A stretch of DNA of 64,000 nucleotides, taken from assembly GCA_023518375.1 (NCBI GenBank), contig CP068450.1, forward strand, positions 744,001 through 808,000, read 5' to 3'. This DNA comes from Candidatus Hepatincola sp. Av (GTDB taxonomy: Bacteria > Pseudomonadota > Alphaproteobacteria > WRAU01 > Hepatincolaceae). The first letter of the stretch is position 1; each line of letters begins with the position of its first letter. A program made the translations under genes and the position numbers. Shown piece after piece: positions 47,336 to 56,554 of this stretch. The notes under the pieces are model-generated. The model worked only from the letters and a program-made list of their open reading frames with translations, was not told where the DNA came from and did not search any database.

Positions 47336-48214
47336 ATGTTCAAAACTTCTAGTCAAGATAATTATCAAAAAATTTATAATCAAGATTTAATATTAGCTAC
47401 TAAGTACCACTTTGTAGTACAAAAAGTACGTGATTTTTTTCTTTCACGAGGTTTTATTGAAGTCCCTACTCAATCCAGAAGGTCTATTTTAGCGGCTTGT
47501 GAAGACCCAAAAACAATTCAAACCTATACCTTTGAAAATACTCATTGGCCTCTTCCTCAAACAGGGCAAATGTGGTTAGAATATGAATTATTAACAAACC
47601 CCCAAGCTAAGGGGTTTTTTTGTATCTCTACTTCATACAGACAAGAACCTAATCCTATCCCTGAACGGCACAAAACTATTTTCCCTATGTTTGAGTTTGA
47701 AACTCATGGAGGGTTAAACGTGTTAGCTCAATTAGAAAAAGATTTAATCATTCACATGAATTTAGCAGAATCTTATGATGATATTAAAAGCATATCTTAT
47801 CTTGAGGCTGCAAAATTCTATGGAGTTACAGAGTTATCATCTATCGAGGAAAATAATATGTATAATGATTTTGGCAAGACATTATTATTAGAATCTTTTC
47901 CTATTGAAACTAGCCCTTTTTGGAATATGAAAATGAATCCTAATGAAAAAACGGCTAAAAAAATTGATGTTATCTTAGGTGGGCAAGAAACTATTGGTTC
48001 AGCTGAAAGAGCCACCGATAAACAAGAAATGAAAGAATTATTTTACACCATCTCTAATGGTGAATATGCCAATATACTATTTAAACAATTTGGAAAAGAA
48101 CGTGTAGAAAAAGAGTTATTTGAATACTTATCCTTAGACTTTTTTGAACGTTGCGGTGGTGGAATTGGCATTACCAGATTAATTCAGGCTTTAGAAAAAG
48201 AAAATATCTTATAG
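47336..48214 (+). CDS. Class II AsnRS/AspRS-like protein without anticodon domain (AsnA-like)
   Basis: 292 residues comprising only a class II synthetase catalytic core. Motif 1 region FLSRGFIEVPTQS, motif 2 STSYRQEPNPIPERH with the conserved Arg-x-Glu, and motif 3 GGGIGITRLIQALE are intact. The N-terminal anticodon-binding OB domain of AsnRS/AspRS is absent. Proteins of this form include the archaeal asparagine synthetase that descended from AsnRS. An amino acid-activating or asparagine-forming role is therefore plausible; tRNA charging is unlikely. It is first in a run with three pyrimidine-type genes and driven by a consensus promoter. Confidence 0.75.
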   Translation: MFKTSSQDNYQKIYNQDLILATKYHFVVQKVRDFFLSRGFIEVPTQSRRSILAACEDPKTIQTYTFENTHWPLPQTGQMWLEYELLTNPQAKGFFCISTSYRQEPNPIPERHKTIFPMFEFETHGGLNVLAQLEKDLIIHMNLAESYDDIKSISYLEAAKFYGVTELSSIEENNMYNDFGKTLLLESFPIETSPFWNMKMNPNEKTAKKIDVILGGQETIGSAERATDKQEMKELFYTISNGEYANILFKQFGKERVEKELFEYLSLDFFERCGGGIGITRLIQALEKENIL

Positions 48215-48234
48215 CATCTTAAAAATTTAAGATG
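48215..48234. other. Hairpin between the AsnRS-like and pyrE-like genes
   Basis: A 9-bp perfect stem with a 2-base loop (CATCTTAAA...) right after the stop at 48214. No T run follows, so it is more likely an RNA-processing or attenuation element than a full terminator. Confidence 0.4.
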
Positions 48235-48281
48235 TTGCTTACTAAGAAAAATTTATTAATTATTAATATAGGATATTTATA

Positions 48282-48671
48282 ATGACAAACTTATTTATAA
48301 AACAGAATTTTAAAATGCACTCAGGTGGTTATAGCGACTTTAAACTAGAATGTGATGCTTTAACGGAAAAAGACTATCATACTTTGGCTCATTTAGTATC
48401 TAAACAATTTAGCTTTCAAAAAGTTTTAGGAATTCCACGAGGTGGCATTCCTTTTGCTTCTATTTTAGAACAATATGAAGACAAAAAGTCTAATAACTTA
48501 CTAATTGTAGATGATGTACTAACTACAGGTGCATCTATGATCTTAGCCAAAAATAAAGCATTACAAAACTTTGAGGAAAAAAATATTAAAGGTATTGTAA
48601 TTTTTGCTAGGGGTGAATTACCCAACTGGGTTAGCCCTATTTTTGCTCTTAATTCATTATTTTGGCATTAG
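48282..48671 (+). CDS. Short orotate phosphoribosyltransferase-like protein
   Basis: 129 residues, much shorter than typical PyrE (~210). The PRPP-binding motif LLIVDDVLTTGASM is intact, and the N-terminal FKMHSGGYSDFKLECDAL with GIPRGGIPFA resembles the orotate-site half of OPRTases. Followed by pyrF- and pyrD-type genes, it probably makes OMP from orotate. The reduced size marks it as a distinct subfamily. Confidence 0.75.
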   Translation: MTNLFIKQNFKMHSGGYSDFKLECDALTEKDYHTLAHLVSKQFSFQKVLGIPRGGIPFASILEQYEDKKSNNLLIVDDVLTTGASMILAKNKALQNFEEKNIKGIVIFARGELPNWVSPIFALNSLFWH

Positions 48672-48682
48672 TAAAGTAAATT

Positions 48683-49330
48683 ATGTCTATTATTTTCTCG
48701 TTAGATATACCTTTTGATGATAAATCAGCAAAGCTAATTAATTCTATAAAACCTTTTATTAGTGTTCTAAAAATTAATCATCTACACTTATCTCAAGAGT
48801 TAGTTTCACAAATAGGTAAAAAACTCCCTTTTTTACCTATTTTTTTAGATGTAAAGCTATATGATATCCCTAACACTACTAAACTAGCAATCCAAAACTA
48901 TGAAAAAAATATTCCTAACCTGAAATATATAACTATTCATGGTAATGTAGATAAAGATATTATTGAAACAGCCTTAAGTAGTACTAAAAATATAAATATT
49001 ATTTCTGTTATTCAATTAACTAGCACTAATATTTCTCATAATAAATTTTTAGCCATAGCTAAATATAATTACGATTTAGGAATTAGAAACTTTATTGTAC
49101 CAGCACCAATGATTCAAACTATGAAAAAGAACTTTGCTAGTATCACTATCTTTACTCCAGGAATTAGAGATAGTAATTATTTAACTTCAGACGACCAAAA
49201 AACAGTAGGAACTCCAGCTTTAGCTAAAAAATATGGAGCTAATTTCATTATTGTAGGTAGACCTATTTACAAGGCAAATGATCCTATTCTAGCAACTAAA
49301 AAAATATATCAAGACTTTCATGAATCATAA
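48683..49330 (+). CDS. pyrF: Orotidine-5'-phosphate decarboxylase
   Basis: 215-residue TIM-barrel. The catalytic Lys/Asp array is FLDVKLYDIPNT near residues 57-67, and the phosphate-binding C-terminal end is FIIVGRPIYKA. FTPGIRDS is also a family motif. It makes UMP from OMP. It starts 11 bases after the pyrE-like gene and overlaps the next gene by 11 bases. Confidence 0.88.
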   Translation: MSIIFSLDIPFDDKSAKLINSIKPFISVLKINHLHLSQELVSQIGKKLPFLPIFLDVKLYDIPNTTKLAIQNYEKNIPNLKYITIHGNVDKDIIETALSSTKNINIISVIQLTSTNISHNKFLAIAKYNYDLGIRNFIVPAPMIQTMKKNFASITIFTPGIRDSNYLTSDDQKTVGTPALAKKYGANFIIVGRPIYKANDPILATKKIYQDFHES

Positions 49331-50096
49331 TATTTTAAATAATCAGCTTAGTATAAGTAATAATATTAAACCTCTTATTATATCTCCTCCTTTTGGTAAT
49401 TACTTACACTATAAACATACTAGTAATGTTTATGGTTCTTATACTCTTTATGAAAGAAAAGGAAAATTACAACAATTAATCAAAACTTTAAGATATTCTA
49501 AAAAACATAAAGCATGGTTTAACCAAATAGGTTTAAGAAACTCTGGAATTCAAAAAGCTAAAAATCCTCATGTAGGTAATATTATATCAATTTGTGCTTT
49601 AAATGCTTCAGACTGGTTCTTCCTAACCAAAGAATTATTAAACTTAAAGGCTAAAGGGTTTACATGGAGTGCTGTTGAAATAAATTTAAGCTGTCCTAAT
49701 GAACAAATTGCTAGTATTTCATCAGATGACTTACAAGAACTACTAAAACATTTCCCTCTTATTGCCAAATTAGCCCCAACAAAACCTGCAAGGAAGCAAG
49801 CTGTTTTCTTATATGAAAACGGAATACGTTGTTTTCATTTATGTAATACCCTTAAAACTAACAAAGGTGGGGTTTCTGGTACTTTATTGAAAAAATATTC
49901 ACTCCAACAAATCAAATGGTTTAAGAATATTATTAAAGATAAGGAAGTAATAATAATAGGTGGTGGTGGAATTAGTTCTATTGATGATGCAAAAGAATAC
50001 CTAGATTCCGGTGCTAATAAGTTATCTTTAGGAGTATGCAACTTTAACCCTATCAAAAGTTACAATTTAATAAAGAACATTTATACATTAATATAG
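49320..50096 (+). CDS. pyrD: Dihydroorotate dehydrogenase-like flavoprotein
   Basis: 258 residues, a compact class 1-like form. The signature EINLSCPNEQ near residue 121, a Lys in LIAKLAPT for substrate, and the FMN-phosphate segments IIGGGGISSIDDAKEYL and GANKLSLG are visible. The N-terminal part is shorter than in PyrD of E. coli and has no membrane-binding helices, so the electron acceptor is unclear. Overlap with pyrF implies coupling. Together the three genes cover dihydroorotate to UMP. Confidence 0.8.
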   Translation: MNHNILNNQLSISNNIKPLIISPPFGNYLHYKHTSNVYGSYTLYERKGKLQQLIKTLRYSKKHKAWFNQIGLRNSGIQKAKNPHVGNIISICALNASDWFFLTKELLNLKAKGFTWSAVEINLSCPNEQIASISSDDLQELLKHFPLIAKLAPTKPARKQAVFLYENGIRCFHLCNTLKTNKGGVSGTLLKKYSLQQIKWFKNIIKDKEVIIIGGGGISSIDDAKEYLDSGANKLSLGVCNFNPIKSYNLIKNIYTLI

Positions 50097-50192
50097 GTAG
50101 TTATCATGAAAACAATCTAATAGCAAAAATTATTTTGCTTTTCACTTAATTTCACTTAAACTATGTTTGTTAATAATTAATAAGGTTAGGGA

Positions 50193-52121
50193 GTGCAGAA
50201 ATTAGATATAAAATTTAGAAAAGATATAAATATATTAAGAGCATTAGCTGTAATTATTGTAGTTCTTTTTCACTTTAAATTTAAAATTATTTCTGGAGGC
50301 TTTATTGGTGTTGATATCTTTTTTGTGATATCTGGTTATTTAATGACCTCTATTATATTGAAAAAATTTCATACTAATACTTTTAGTTTAAAGCAATTTT
50401 ACATATCTAGATTTAACCGAATAGTTCCAGCCTTATTGTTTATGACAATTACTTTTTTGGTGATTTTCTTTTTTGTATTATTTAATAATGAATTTAGAAA
50501 TTATGTAAACTCATTAATATACACTCTAACATTTACATCTAATATTTACTTTTATAAAAGGGCTATTGATTATTTTGGCTCAAACATTTATTCTCAATAT
50601 TTATTACATACTTGGTCTTTAGCTGTAGAATTTCAATTCTATATTTTATACCCCTTAATTCTAATACTGTGTAAAAAAATTATTCCTATAAAATATATAA
50701 AATATAGTATCTTAACCCTATTTATAGGTTCACTAACTTACAGTTTAATAGAAAGCTGTTATAATCCTACACTTTCTTATTACATTTTAACCACACGAGC
50801 TTGGCAATTACTAGCTGGTGCCTTAGTATTTTCATTTCCACTTAAAATTAGAAAGTATAATAAATTATTACATTATGTATTTTTCTTCGCTATTTTAATA
50901 TCCTCTTGTTTTATAAAGGATAAAATGGCATGGCCTGGATTTTACAGTATTATTCCTATTTTGTTAACAATATGTTTTTTATATACGAACTATCAAACTT
51001 CATATTTAACAAATAATAGAGTACTTAATTATATAGGCAAAATATCTTATTCTTTATATTTGTATCACTGGCCTTTGGTAATTATATGCACATTTTTATA
51101 TGATGACTTCATACTTTCAAAACCTATTTTTATTGCTTTTTCTATTATATTTGCAAGCTTTAGTTATCACTTTATTGAACAAAGACTAAATAAGAAATTA
51201 AGTTTTGTGTTATTTATAATTTTTCTGTTTGTTCTTATTTTGGGAAACCAGTATATCCAAAATAATAACCACATGCCAAAACAAATAGAACAAGATTTAT
51301 ACAAGGATTATCATCCTAAGCAGATACCTAATGCAAAACCCCAATCTTATGTATATATAGCAGGTGACTCTTTTGCAGAAAGAATAACTAGATTAGTTGA
51401 TGAAGTAAATATAAATAATTTGCACTATACTACCTTAGTTAGTGGGGTAATTAGATGCTATGTAGATGGACATTTAATGGGTTATCGAACTACTCATAAT
51501 TCACATGAAAATATAGAAAAATGCAAGACTTCACATCAGGACTTTTCTAAACTACTACAACAAGAACACTTAAAGGGCTATATTGTTATATGGACACGTC
51601 GCTGGGAAATCTGGGTTAATAAAGGATATATTAAAAATTATAATTATTTTTTAAATAATAAACCGTTAGATGTTAAAAATATGTCTAAAAAAGATTTTGA
51701 GAATATAGTTTATACATCTATTGATAAAACTTTAGAAACATTAAATAAAAAAGGTGCTAAAGTGATTATTATACTTCAAGCTCCTAGACAAAAGTTAGGA
51801 GCAGGAGATTTATATAAACAATTATTTAGATGGCATAATAATAGTAAAGAAATTATAAATCAAAAACTTAGAGAAGCCAGTATTTCAAAAGCTAAGCATA
51901 TAGATATGCAAAAAGCAATAAATGATAGATTAATACACATTGCTAGTAAATATGAAAATGTATCTGTTTTAGATCCTACTCCTTTTATGTGTGATAAAGA
52001 TAAGTGTTTGATAGGCACTGCCAGTAAGTCTTTTTATATAGATGACAACCACATATCTAGATTTAGTGGGGCTGATGAAATCAGTACACCTCTAAAAAAG
52101 TTGATAATAAAACAAAAATAA
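50193..52121 (+). CDS. Acyltransferase-3 / SGNH O-acetyltransferase (OafA type)
   Basis: 642 residues. The first ~345 form an acyltransferase-3 membrane domain of about ten helices, with the family start FRKDINILRALAVIIVVLFH and the Arg/His pair expected for acyl transfer. The C-terminal ~270 residues are a periplasmic SGNH hydrolase-like domain: Ser in YIAGDSFAE and the Asp/His block DDNHISRFSGA. Such proteins O-acetylate lipopolysaccharide or other glycans. The start is GTG. It stands alone on the plus strand. Confidence 0.87.
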   Translation: MQKLDIKFRKDINILRALAVIIVVLFHFKFKIISGGFIGVDIFFVISGYLMTSIILKKFHTNTFSLKQFYISRFNRIVPALLFMTITFLVIFFFVLFNNEFRNYVNSLIYTLTFTSNIYFYKRAIDYFGSNIYSQYLLHTWSLAVEFQFYILYPLILILCKKIIPIKYIKYSILTLFIGSLTYSLIESCYNPTLSYYILTTRAWQLLAGALVFSFPLKIRKYNKLLHYVFFFAILISSCFIKDKMAWPGFYSIIPILLTICFLYTNYQTSYLTNNRVLNYIGKISYSLYLYHWPLVIICTFLYDDFILSKPIFIAFSIIFASFSYHFIEQRLNKKLSFVLFIIFLFVLILGNQYIQNNNHMPKQIEQDLYKDYHPKQIPNAKPQSYVYIAGDSFAERITRLVDEVNINNLHYTTLVSGVIRCYVDGHLMGYRTTHNSHENIEKCKTSHQDFSKLLQQEHLKGYIVIWTRRWEIWVNKGYIKNYNYFLNNKPLDVKNMSKKDFENIVYTSIDKTLETLNKKGAKVIIILQAPRQKLGAGDLYKQLFRWHNNSKEIINQKLREASISKAKHIDMQKAINDRLIHIASKYENVSVLDPTPFMCDKDKCLIGTASKSFYIDDNHISRFSGADEISTPLKKLIIKQK

Positions 52122-52655
52122 TTTAAAGTATAATATCTAATTAAGTGTTGTAATATCAAGATTCTTGCCTTTTCATATATAAACTCGCATTATACAACAC
52201 TAATATACCTTTTTATCAATATGGCTATATTGTAAGTAAATGCTAGAATTTCAACTACTTAGAATAGAACTTAGCACAATATAGAGTTTATATACAAAAA
52301 CCTACACGGCAACCTAAGATAGATTTTCACTTGATACATACCACAAATAATGAATCACAGAGGTATATAACACTTAAGGTATATTTGTTTAGTAGTTACT
52401 TACCACTTGTAGATATTCTACAATTTTCTTAATGTCTCAAGAAGGTGCTATCTCATATAATTTACTTGGTTTTCTATAGTATTTAAAAGTTTAGAACTTA
52501 TTAGCGGATTATAGCTGTTATAGGAGTTATATATTATGCAACTATGATTTTTACTATAAGTATTGAATTTATAGAATGCTTAAAGTTGTGTTTTACAACT
52601 ATTTTGTGTATTATTAACTATTATATTCAAATGACCAACACTAGAAGGTAGGCAA
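52122..52655. other. Intergenic region, no gene seen
   Basis: About 530 AT-rich bases. An 8-bp inverted repeat (GTGTTGTA ... TACAACAC, near 52145-52200) follows the acyltransferase gene and could be a weak terminator. I see no ORF with a ribosome site and no RNA gene. The 3' end holds the AAGGTAGG site of the next gene. Confidence 0.4.
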
Positions 52656-53414
52656 ATGGCAAGGTTAGAGAAATTTACTAAATGCAATTTAAAGCAGTTG
52701 TTAAAAAACAAAGGTTATACTTATAAAGTATTATCAGAAAAGCTAGGAGTAACCTATCAACAGGTACAGAAGTATTCCGATGGTACTAATGAGATGTCAT
52801 TGAAGGCTTTACTAGAATGTTGTAAAATTTTAGATTGTACGCCTGCAGATATTTATCCTGAGATTGAACTTTATCATAAGGGTTTTGATATACCAAAAAC
52901 TCAAACTGTTTTGCAAGATGAAAATGCAAAGGTTGTAAATGTTACCCATAATCATTATCCAAAAAGTGGGCTATTAGAGGTTATTGAAAGTTTTTTTAGT
53001 AATATTAAATTACTAGATGTTAATAAAAGAGGAGCCTTTTTAATTAAAGCAGGAATTATTATTATTGCTTTTTACCTTATAGGATTTTACTTTGCTAGAG
53101 CTATTGGCTTTTCAGCTACTGATAGAGCCACACAGCTTGTGTTTTCTTTAACTGTATGGAATGTAGTAATAGGAGGTATAGCTCCTCTACTTATTAATTC
53201 TGTTCTTAGTTATGTATTAAGTTTTGCAGCTTTAAAAACTGTATTTAGTAACCTTTATTACTTTTTTCTAGTAGGTAATATAGCTAATAATAACGCTATA
53301 GATTCAAGAGTATCTTTTTGGTTAATTTTATTTATTGGCTTGGTATTAACTTTAACCTACGCTTATATTGTTCGCAAGTATCTAAGAAAAGCTGATATAC
53401 CTTTAAAGAGTTAA
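52656..53414 (+). CDS. Membrane-anchored XRE-type HTH protein
   Basis: 252 residues. The N-terminal XRE helix-turn-helix is at about residues 10-65 (LKNKGYTYKVLSEKLGVTYQQVQKY, split by helices). After a linker come about four membrane helices between residues 125 and 245. The combination suggests a membrane-bound DNA-binding sensor; no ligand domain is recognisable. It is flanked by long noncoding stretches. Function unknown. Confidence 0.75.
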   Translation: MARLEKFTKCNLKQLLKNKGYTYKVLSEKLGVTYQQVQKYSDGTNEMSLKALLECCKILDCTPADIYPEIELYHKGFDIPKTQTVLQDENAKVVNVTHNHYPKSGLLEVIESFFSNIKLLDVNKRGAFLIKAGIIIIAFYLIGFYFARAIGFSATDRATQLVFSLTVWNVVIGGIAPLLINSVLSYVLSFAALKTVFSNLYYFFLVGNIANNNAIDSRVSFWLILFIGLVLTLTYAYIVRKYLRKADIPLKS

Positions 53415-53453
53415 TGCAAACATCATAATCTTGATCGTGCTATCTATTTGATT

Positions 53454-53526
53454 TAGGAATAACAACATATAATTTGAGTACATACCATATTATATACTTT
53501 AGTTATTCCTATTTTTCACCGTTTAG
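53454..53526 (+). terminator. Hairpin with T run after the HTH-membrane gene
   Basis: A 10-bp inverted repeat (TAGGAATAAC at 53454-53463, GTTATTCCTA at 53512-53521) encloses a smaller nested AT repeat and is followed by TTTTT. Position 40 bases past the stop fits a terminator. Confidence 0.5.
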
Positions 53527-53621
53527 CTAAGTGTTATAATTATATTTTACTTAAAATACTAAGTTTGTTATATTAAACTAGTAGTTTAATCATCTGTTAT
53601 GGAATCAGAATAGGAGGAGTT

Positions 53622-53936
53622 ATGTCAATTCAAGATCAGCCTGCTTATATTATTAAAATGCGTGCGAAACCTGGGTTAGGTAATAAATTGTTTGAACTAG
53701 CTACCGCTGGAATGGAAAAGTCAGGAGCTTCTGACCGGTTCATTATTGCTCGTGAAGATGAAGACCCTGATGTCCTTTGGAACATAGAGGTCTTTAGATC
53801 TGAGGAGGCCAAGACTAATTATGAGACTGGGCCGCTAGCAGATAAACTCAGAGATGAGATAATTAGCTTATTGGCTGAGCCACCAATGCGTATTGCCGTT
53901 CATCCATATGCTGTGTTACCCATAGTTAAATCATAA
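53622..53936 (+). CDS. Antibiotic biosynthesis monooxygenase (ABM/YgiN-like) domain protein
   Basis: 104 residues forming one ABM ferredoxin-like fold. The start YIIKMRAKPGLGNKLFELA and the central ILWNIEVF-type VLWNIEVFRSEEA are typical of small quinol monooxygenase/YgiN-like proteins, which act without cofactors as dimers. It has a strong AGGAGG ribosome site. Its base composition is visibly richer in G and C than all neighbours, with codons such as CGG, CTG and GGG otherwise rare here, pointing to recent acquisition. Substrate unknown. Confidence 0.8.
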   Translation: MSIQDQPAYIIKMRAKPGLGNKLFELATAGMEKSGASDRFIIAREDEDPDVLWNIEVFRSEEAKTNYETGPLADKLRDEIISLLAEPPMRIAVHPYAVLPIVKS

Positions 53937-54053
53937 TATAGTAGTTGCTATATAAAAGCCTTTAACTCAATTAAATTCATTAAAAAGTTAGATAAATAAA
54001 AAATCTAATAGAAACAATCTGTAAGCTTTATTCTATAAATATTAGATTATATT

Positions 54054-54141
54054 TGGTGCCCCCAAAGAGAATCGAACTCCCACTCTTATAAAAAGAAGCA
54101 GATTTTGAGTCTGCCGCGTCTACCAATTCCGCCATAGGGGC
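54054..54141 (-). tRNA. tRNA-Leu (anticodon CAA)
   Basis: 88 bases with the CCA end encoded. The acceptor stem GCCCCTA pairs with the 3' strand (one G-T). The anticodon stem GCAGA/TCTGC encloses a loop whose positions 34-36 are CAA. A long variable arm and the T arm GTTCGATTC are present, as expected for a leucine tRNA reading UUG. Confidence 0.95.
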
Positions 54142-54461
54142 ATGAATAATATTAATTTCAAAGATAATTCTTATCTTACACTATTATAAATAATAAAAAA
54201 GCAATGTTATTTATTGTAGCATCTCACTTAGGGGGGAGCAATAGAAACATCAAATAATAATACAACAATTCTAATATTTATAATTAGAATTCTTGCAACC
54301 GACAAGTATTAAGAAAAACTTTAATAAAACTTAATGAGATTGACATAACATTATATATAAAAGGCTTGGGAATCTCTTATTAAAAAACATTAGAAATTTA
54401 ACAAGAAAATAGATAATTGAAAAAATTGACTCCCTAACAAAGATTGCAACAGTAAACCTAG
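54142..54461. other. Intergenic region, no gene seen
   Basis: About 320 AT-rich bases upstream of tRNA-Leu and downstream of the broken glycosyltransferase (both minus strand). No hairpin, ORF or RNA gene stands out, apart from a GGGGGG run near 54232. Confidence 0.4.
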
Positions 54462-55406
54462 TTAAACAATAATCTTCTGTAAAAAAATCCACGCACTACT
54501 ATAAATTTTTCTTCCTAACCAAGTCTTTTTAAACAGAGAATATAAAAACATAACACAAAATACACCATAGATTTTTATCAAGTAATAGGATATTTTTTTA
54601 TTTTCTTTAATAAAAGGTCTTATTGCTGCATACCAAAGTAATGTAGCTCTTATTCCAAATTTTCTACATGTTGACATCAACCAAGGCTTACGACCTACAC
54701 AATGAAAAAGCCTAATTTGGTAAAATTCATTAGGTGCAATCTTTTCTCTTCTAGAACTCAAAGTATATATATACTGTGATAATATTAAAGTATCTTTAAA
54801 ATATCATCTATTTAAAGCCTCTTCTTCTGTAAGATTCTCAGAATTCAATTCTTCTAAACAATCTGCTTCAACATTCTTTGTACGGCAAGCCTTAAGATTA
54901 ATCAATAATATTCCAACATTCAATCTGTGAAATACCTTGTTGGTCTTGTATGAAAAAATTTGATCGGCAATAAACAAAAATTCACCATTACTCTTTTTTA
55001 GGTTATGATTATAGATAGCATGAATATCACCATTACATACGGTATCAGTATCTAAACATAGTATACGTTCCAACTGTGGAAAAAGAGAATAAGATAATAC
55101 TTTATAAAAGATTTCTTTACCCCAATGAGCAAAACCTTTATTAATAATATTAAAACTCTTATGTTTACTTATATCTATTAAAATAATTCTAAAATTATTA
55201 AAATTAAGGTTAAGCCTATCTTGGTATTTCTGAATATCATTTTCCTTAATTCCTCCATCATTTACCAAATAAACTTCAAAAAAAGAGGAAGAATTATGGA
55301 TCAACAATGAGTTAAGTGTTATCATAGCAAAAATTAGGTGAGCTTTATTAATAGAAAACATTATATTAATAGGATTATCAGGCATAACCCTACTCTTCTC
55401 AGGCAT
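54462..55406 (-). pseudogene. GT8-family glycosyltransferase broken by one in-frame TGA
   Basis: Reading 315 codons from 55406 to 54462 gives a family-8 glycosyltransferase, interrupted only by TGA at 54804-54806. The N-terminal 200 residues carry NIMFSINKAHLIFAMITLNS, the metal-binding DxD in CLDTDTVCNGDI and NVGILLINLK. The C-terminal part continues in the same frame with FHCVGRKPW, the late GT8 His/Lys motif. The residues on each side of the TGA join without a gap. Either a recent nonsense mutation killed the gene or the TGA is read through. Genes of this type decorate lipopolysaccharide cores. Confidence 0.8.
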
Positions 55407-55917
55407 ATTTATTCTTCCTTATTATTGTTTTTATTCATTTATACTATCAAGCTTTTATCTTTCAGTCAAAGCCAATAACAACTATTATGTAACAATAATC
55501 CAATTAATAAACTCTACCTACTAATCAAGGAATTTTCTGCTTCTTTACTAATTGTTTTTTATTAACTCAACCCCTAACCCAAGAATTAAAATAACTTTTT
55601 CTACTCTGGATTCATAAACCTTACTAAGAATTGTATAAGTCTATATCCCTTATGCAAAATTATGGCATAAAAAATATAAAAATGATTTGAATAGCTCAGT
55701 TTGTTAAAATTTGATAAAGAATGATAACAGGTTGCACTTGATATAGCATAATTATCAGTTGAGGAGCAACTAGCTTCACCATAAGAAAATAATAGTTTAG
55801 AGTTGGTTACACCTGCCTTTAGTGATTGCACCTACGGTTCTACCTTCAAAGCCTTGAATTCACTAGGTTACACTGATTCTCTTAAAAATATAGATTAAAA
55901 TAAAAAAGAATAAAAAA
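55407..55917. other. Intergenic region, no convincing gene
   Basis: About 510 bases between the GT8 pseudogene and tRNA-Gln. A 76-codon minus-strand frame near 55601-55831 has no ribosome site or recognisable motif, so I do not call it. No RNA gene is visible. Confidence 0.4.
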
Positions 55918-55992
55918 TGGTTGGGAAGGGAGGACTCGAACCCCCGAATGGCTGGATCAAAACCAGCTGCCTTACCACTTGGCTACATCCCA
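55918..55992 (-). tRNA. tRNA-Gln (anticodon TTG)
   Basis: 75 bases with encoded CCA. The anticodon stem GCTGG/CCAGC holds a loop with TTG at positions 34-36, reading CAA. The T arm contains GTTCGAGTC. The acceptor stem TGGGATG pairs apart from one T-T mismatch at its sixth position, a feature also seen in other glutamine tRNAs. Confidence 0.95.
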
Positions 55993-56042
55993 ATAAATCA
56001 AATTAATTATAATCATAAGTTTTTTCGATAGCAAGGCAATTT

Positions 56043-56504
56043 TTACTTATTTTGTAACTTTATTCCTGAAAATATTAAAATAGGGTAACCATTGTTATCT
56101 TTTAAAGTTAATTGATCCACTAAAATATCGTACCTAACAACTTTATTTAAAGATTTTAAAAACTCAACTTCTAAGGCTTGAAAAGTACTATTTTTACAGG
56201 CTCTTTTTGTACTAATTAAAGAACCTACTTTAAATTTATGAGTTTTAGTATTAATATCTATAGCCCCAACAAACTTATTACAACCAGCAAAACCTGAAAT
56301 GCTACCCTCTTTACTAATTAAAATATAAGGAGTTACATGCATGTTAATAGGTATTTTATCTGCCCATTTACCATCGTTAAGCTGCACTTTATATTGAACA
56401 TTGTAAATACTAAAATCAGGTGGGATATGGTAAGCGTCAGCCCCTGCGTACGCCCACATACTATGTAAAATAAATAGTATAATTAATAAACAATATTTTC
56501 TCAT
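56043..56504 (-). CDS. META-domain exported protein (HslJ-like)
   Basis: 153 residues: signal peptide (about residues 1-20, cleavage near AYAGA) and one META domain with SGFAGCNKFVG, LISTKRAC and a C-terminal LTLKDNNGYPILIF. Family members are often lipoproteins linked to stress or novobiocin tolerance; this one has no lipobox, so it should be free in the periplasm. Cys in GCN and RAC may form a disulfide. No operon partner is evident. Confidence 0.8.
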   Translation of the reverse strand: MRKYCLLIILFILHSMWAYAGADAYHIPPDFSIYNVQYKVQLNDGKWADKIPINMHVTPYILISKEGSISGFAGCNKFVGAIDINTKTHKFKVGSLISTKRACKNSTFQALEVEFLKSLNKVVRYDILVDQLTLKDNNGYPILIFSGIKLQNK

Positions 56505-56554
56505 GGTTACACTCTTAATTAATATTAAGTAATAATATTGGTAATTAACTTACT

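Noticed and set aside
47818-48015. Antisense ORF within the AsnRS-like gene, and similar shadows such as 6373-6663 and 62396-62585
   Set aside because: They lie wholly inside well-supported genes on the other strand and have no family features.
52145-52200. Inverted repeat after the acyltransferase gene as a CRISPR or riboswitch element
   Set aside because: Only one 8-bp pair with a long loop, no repeats in series and no conserved aptamer pattern; at most a weak terminator.
54054-54141. tRNA-Leu as an integration site for a mobile island carrying the ABM gene
   Set aside because: No partial tRNA duplicate, integrase or att-like repeat is visible nearby.
55601-55831. 76-codon minus-strand ORF upstream of tRNA-Gln
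   Set aside because: No ribosome site, no domain or signal peptide; Ser/Tyr-rich composition fits noncoding AT DNA.
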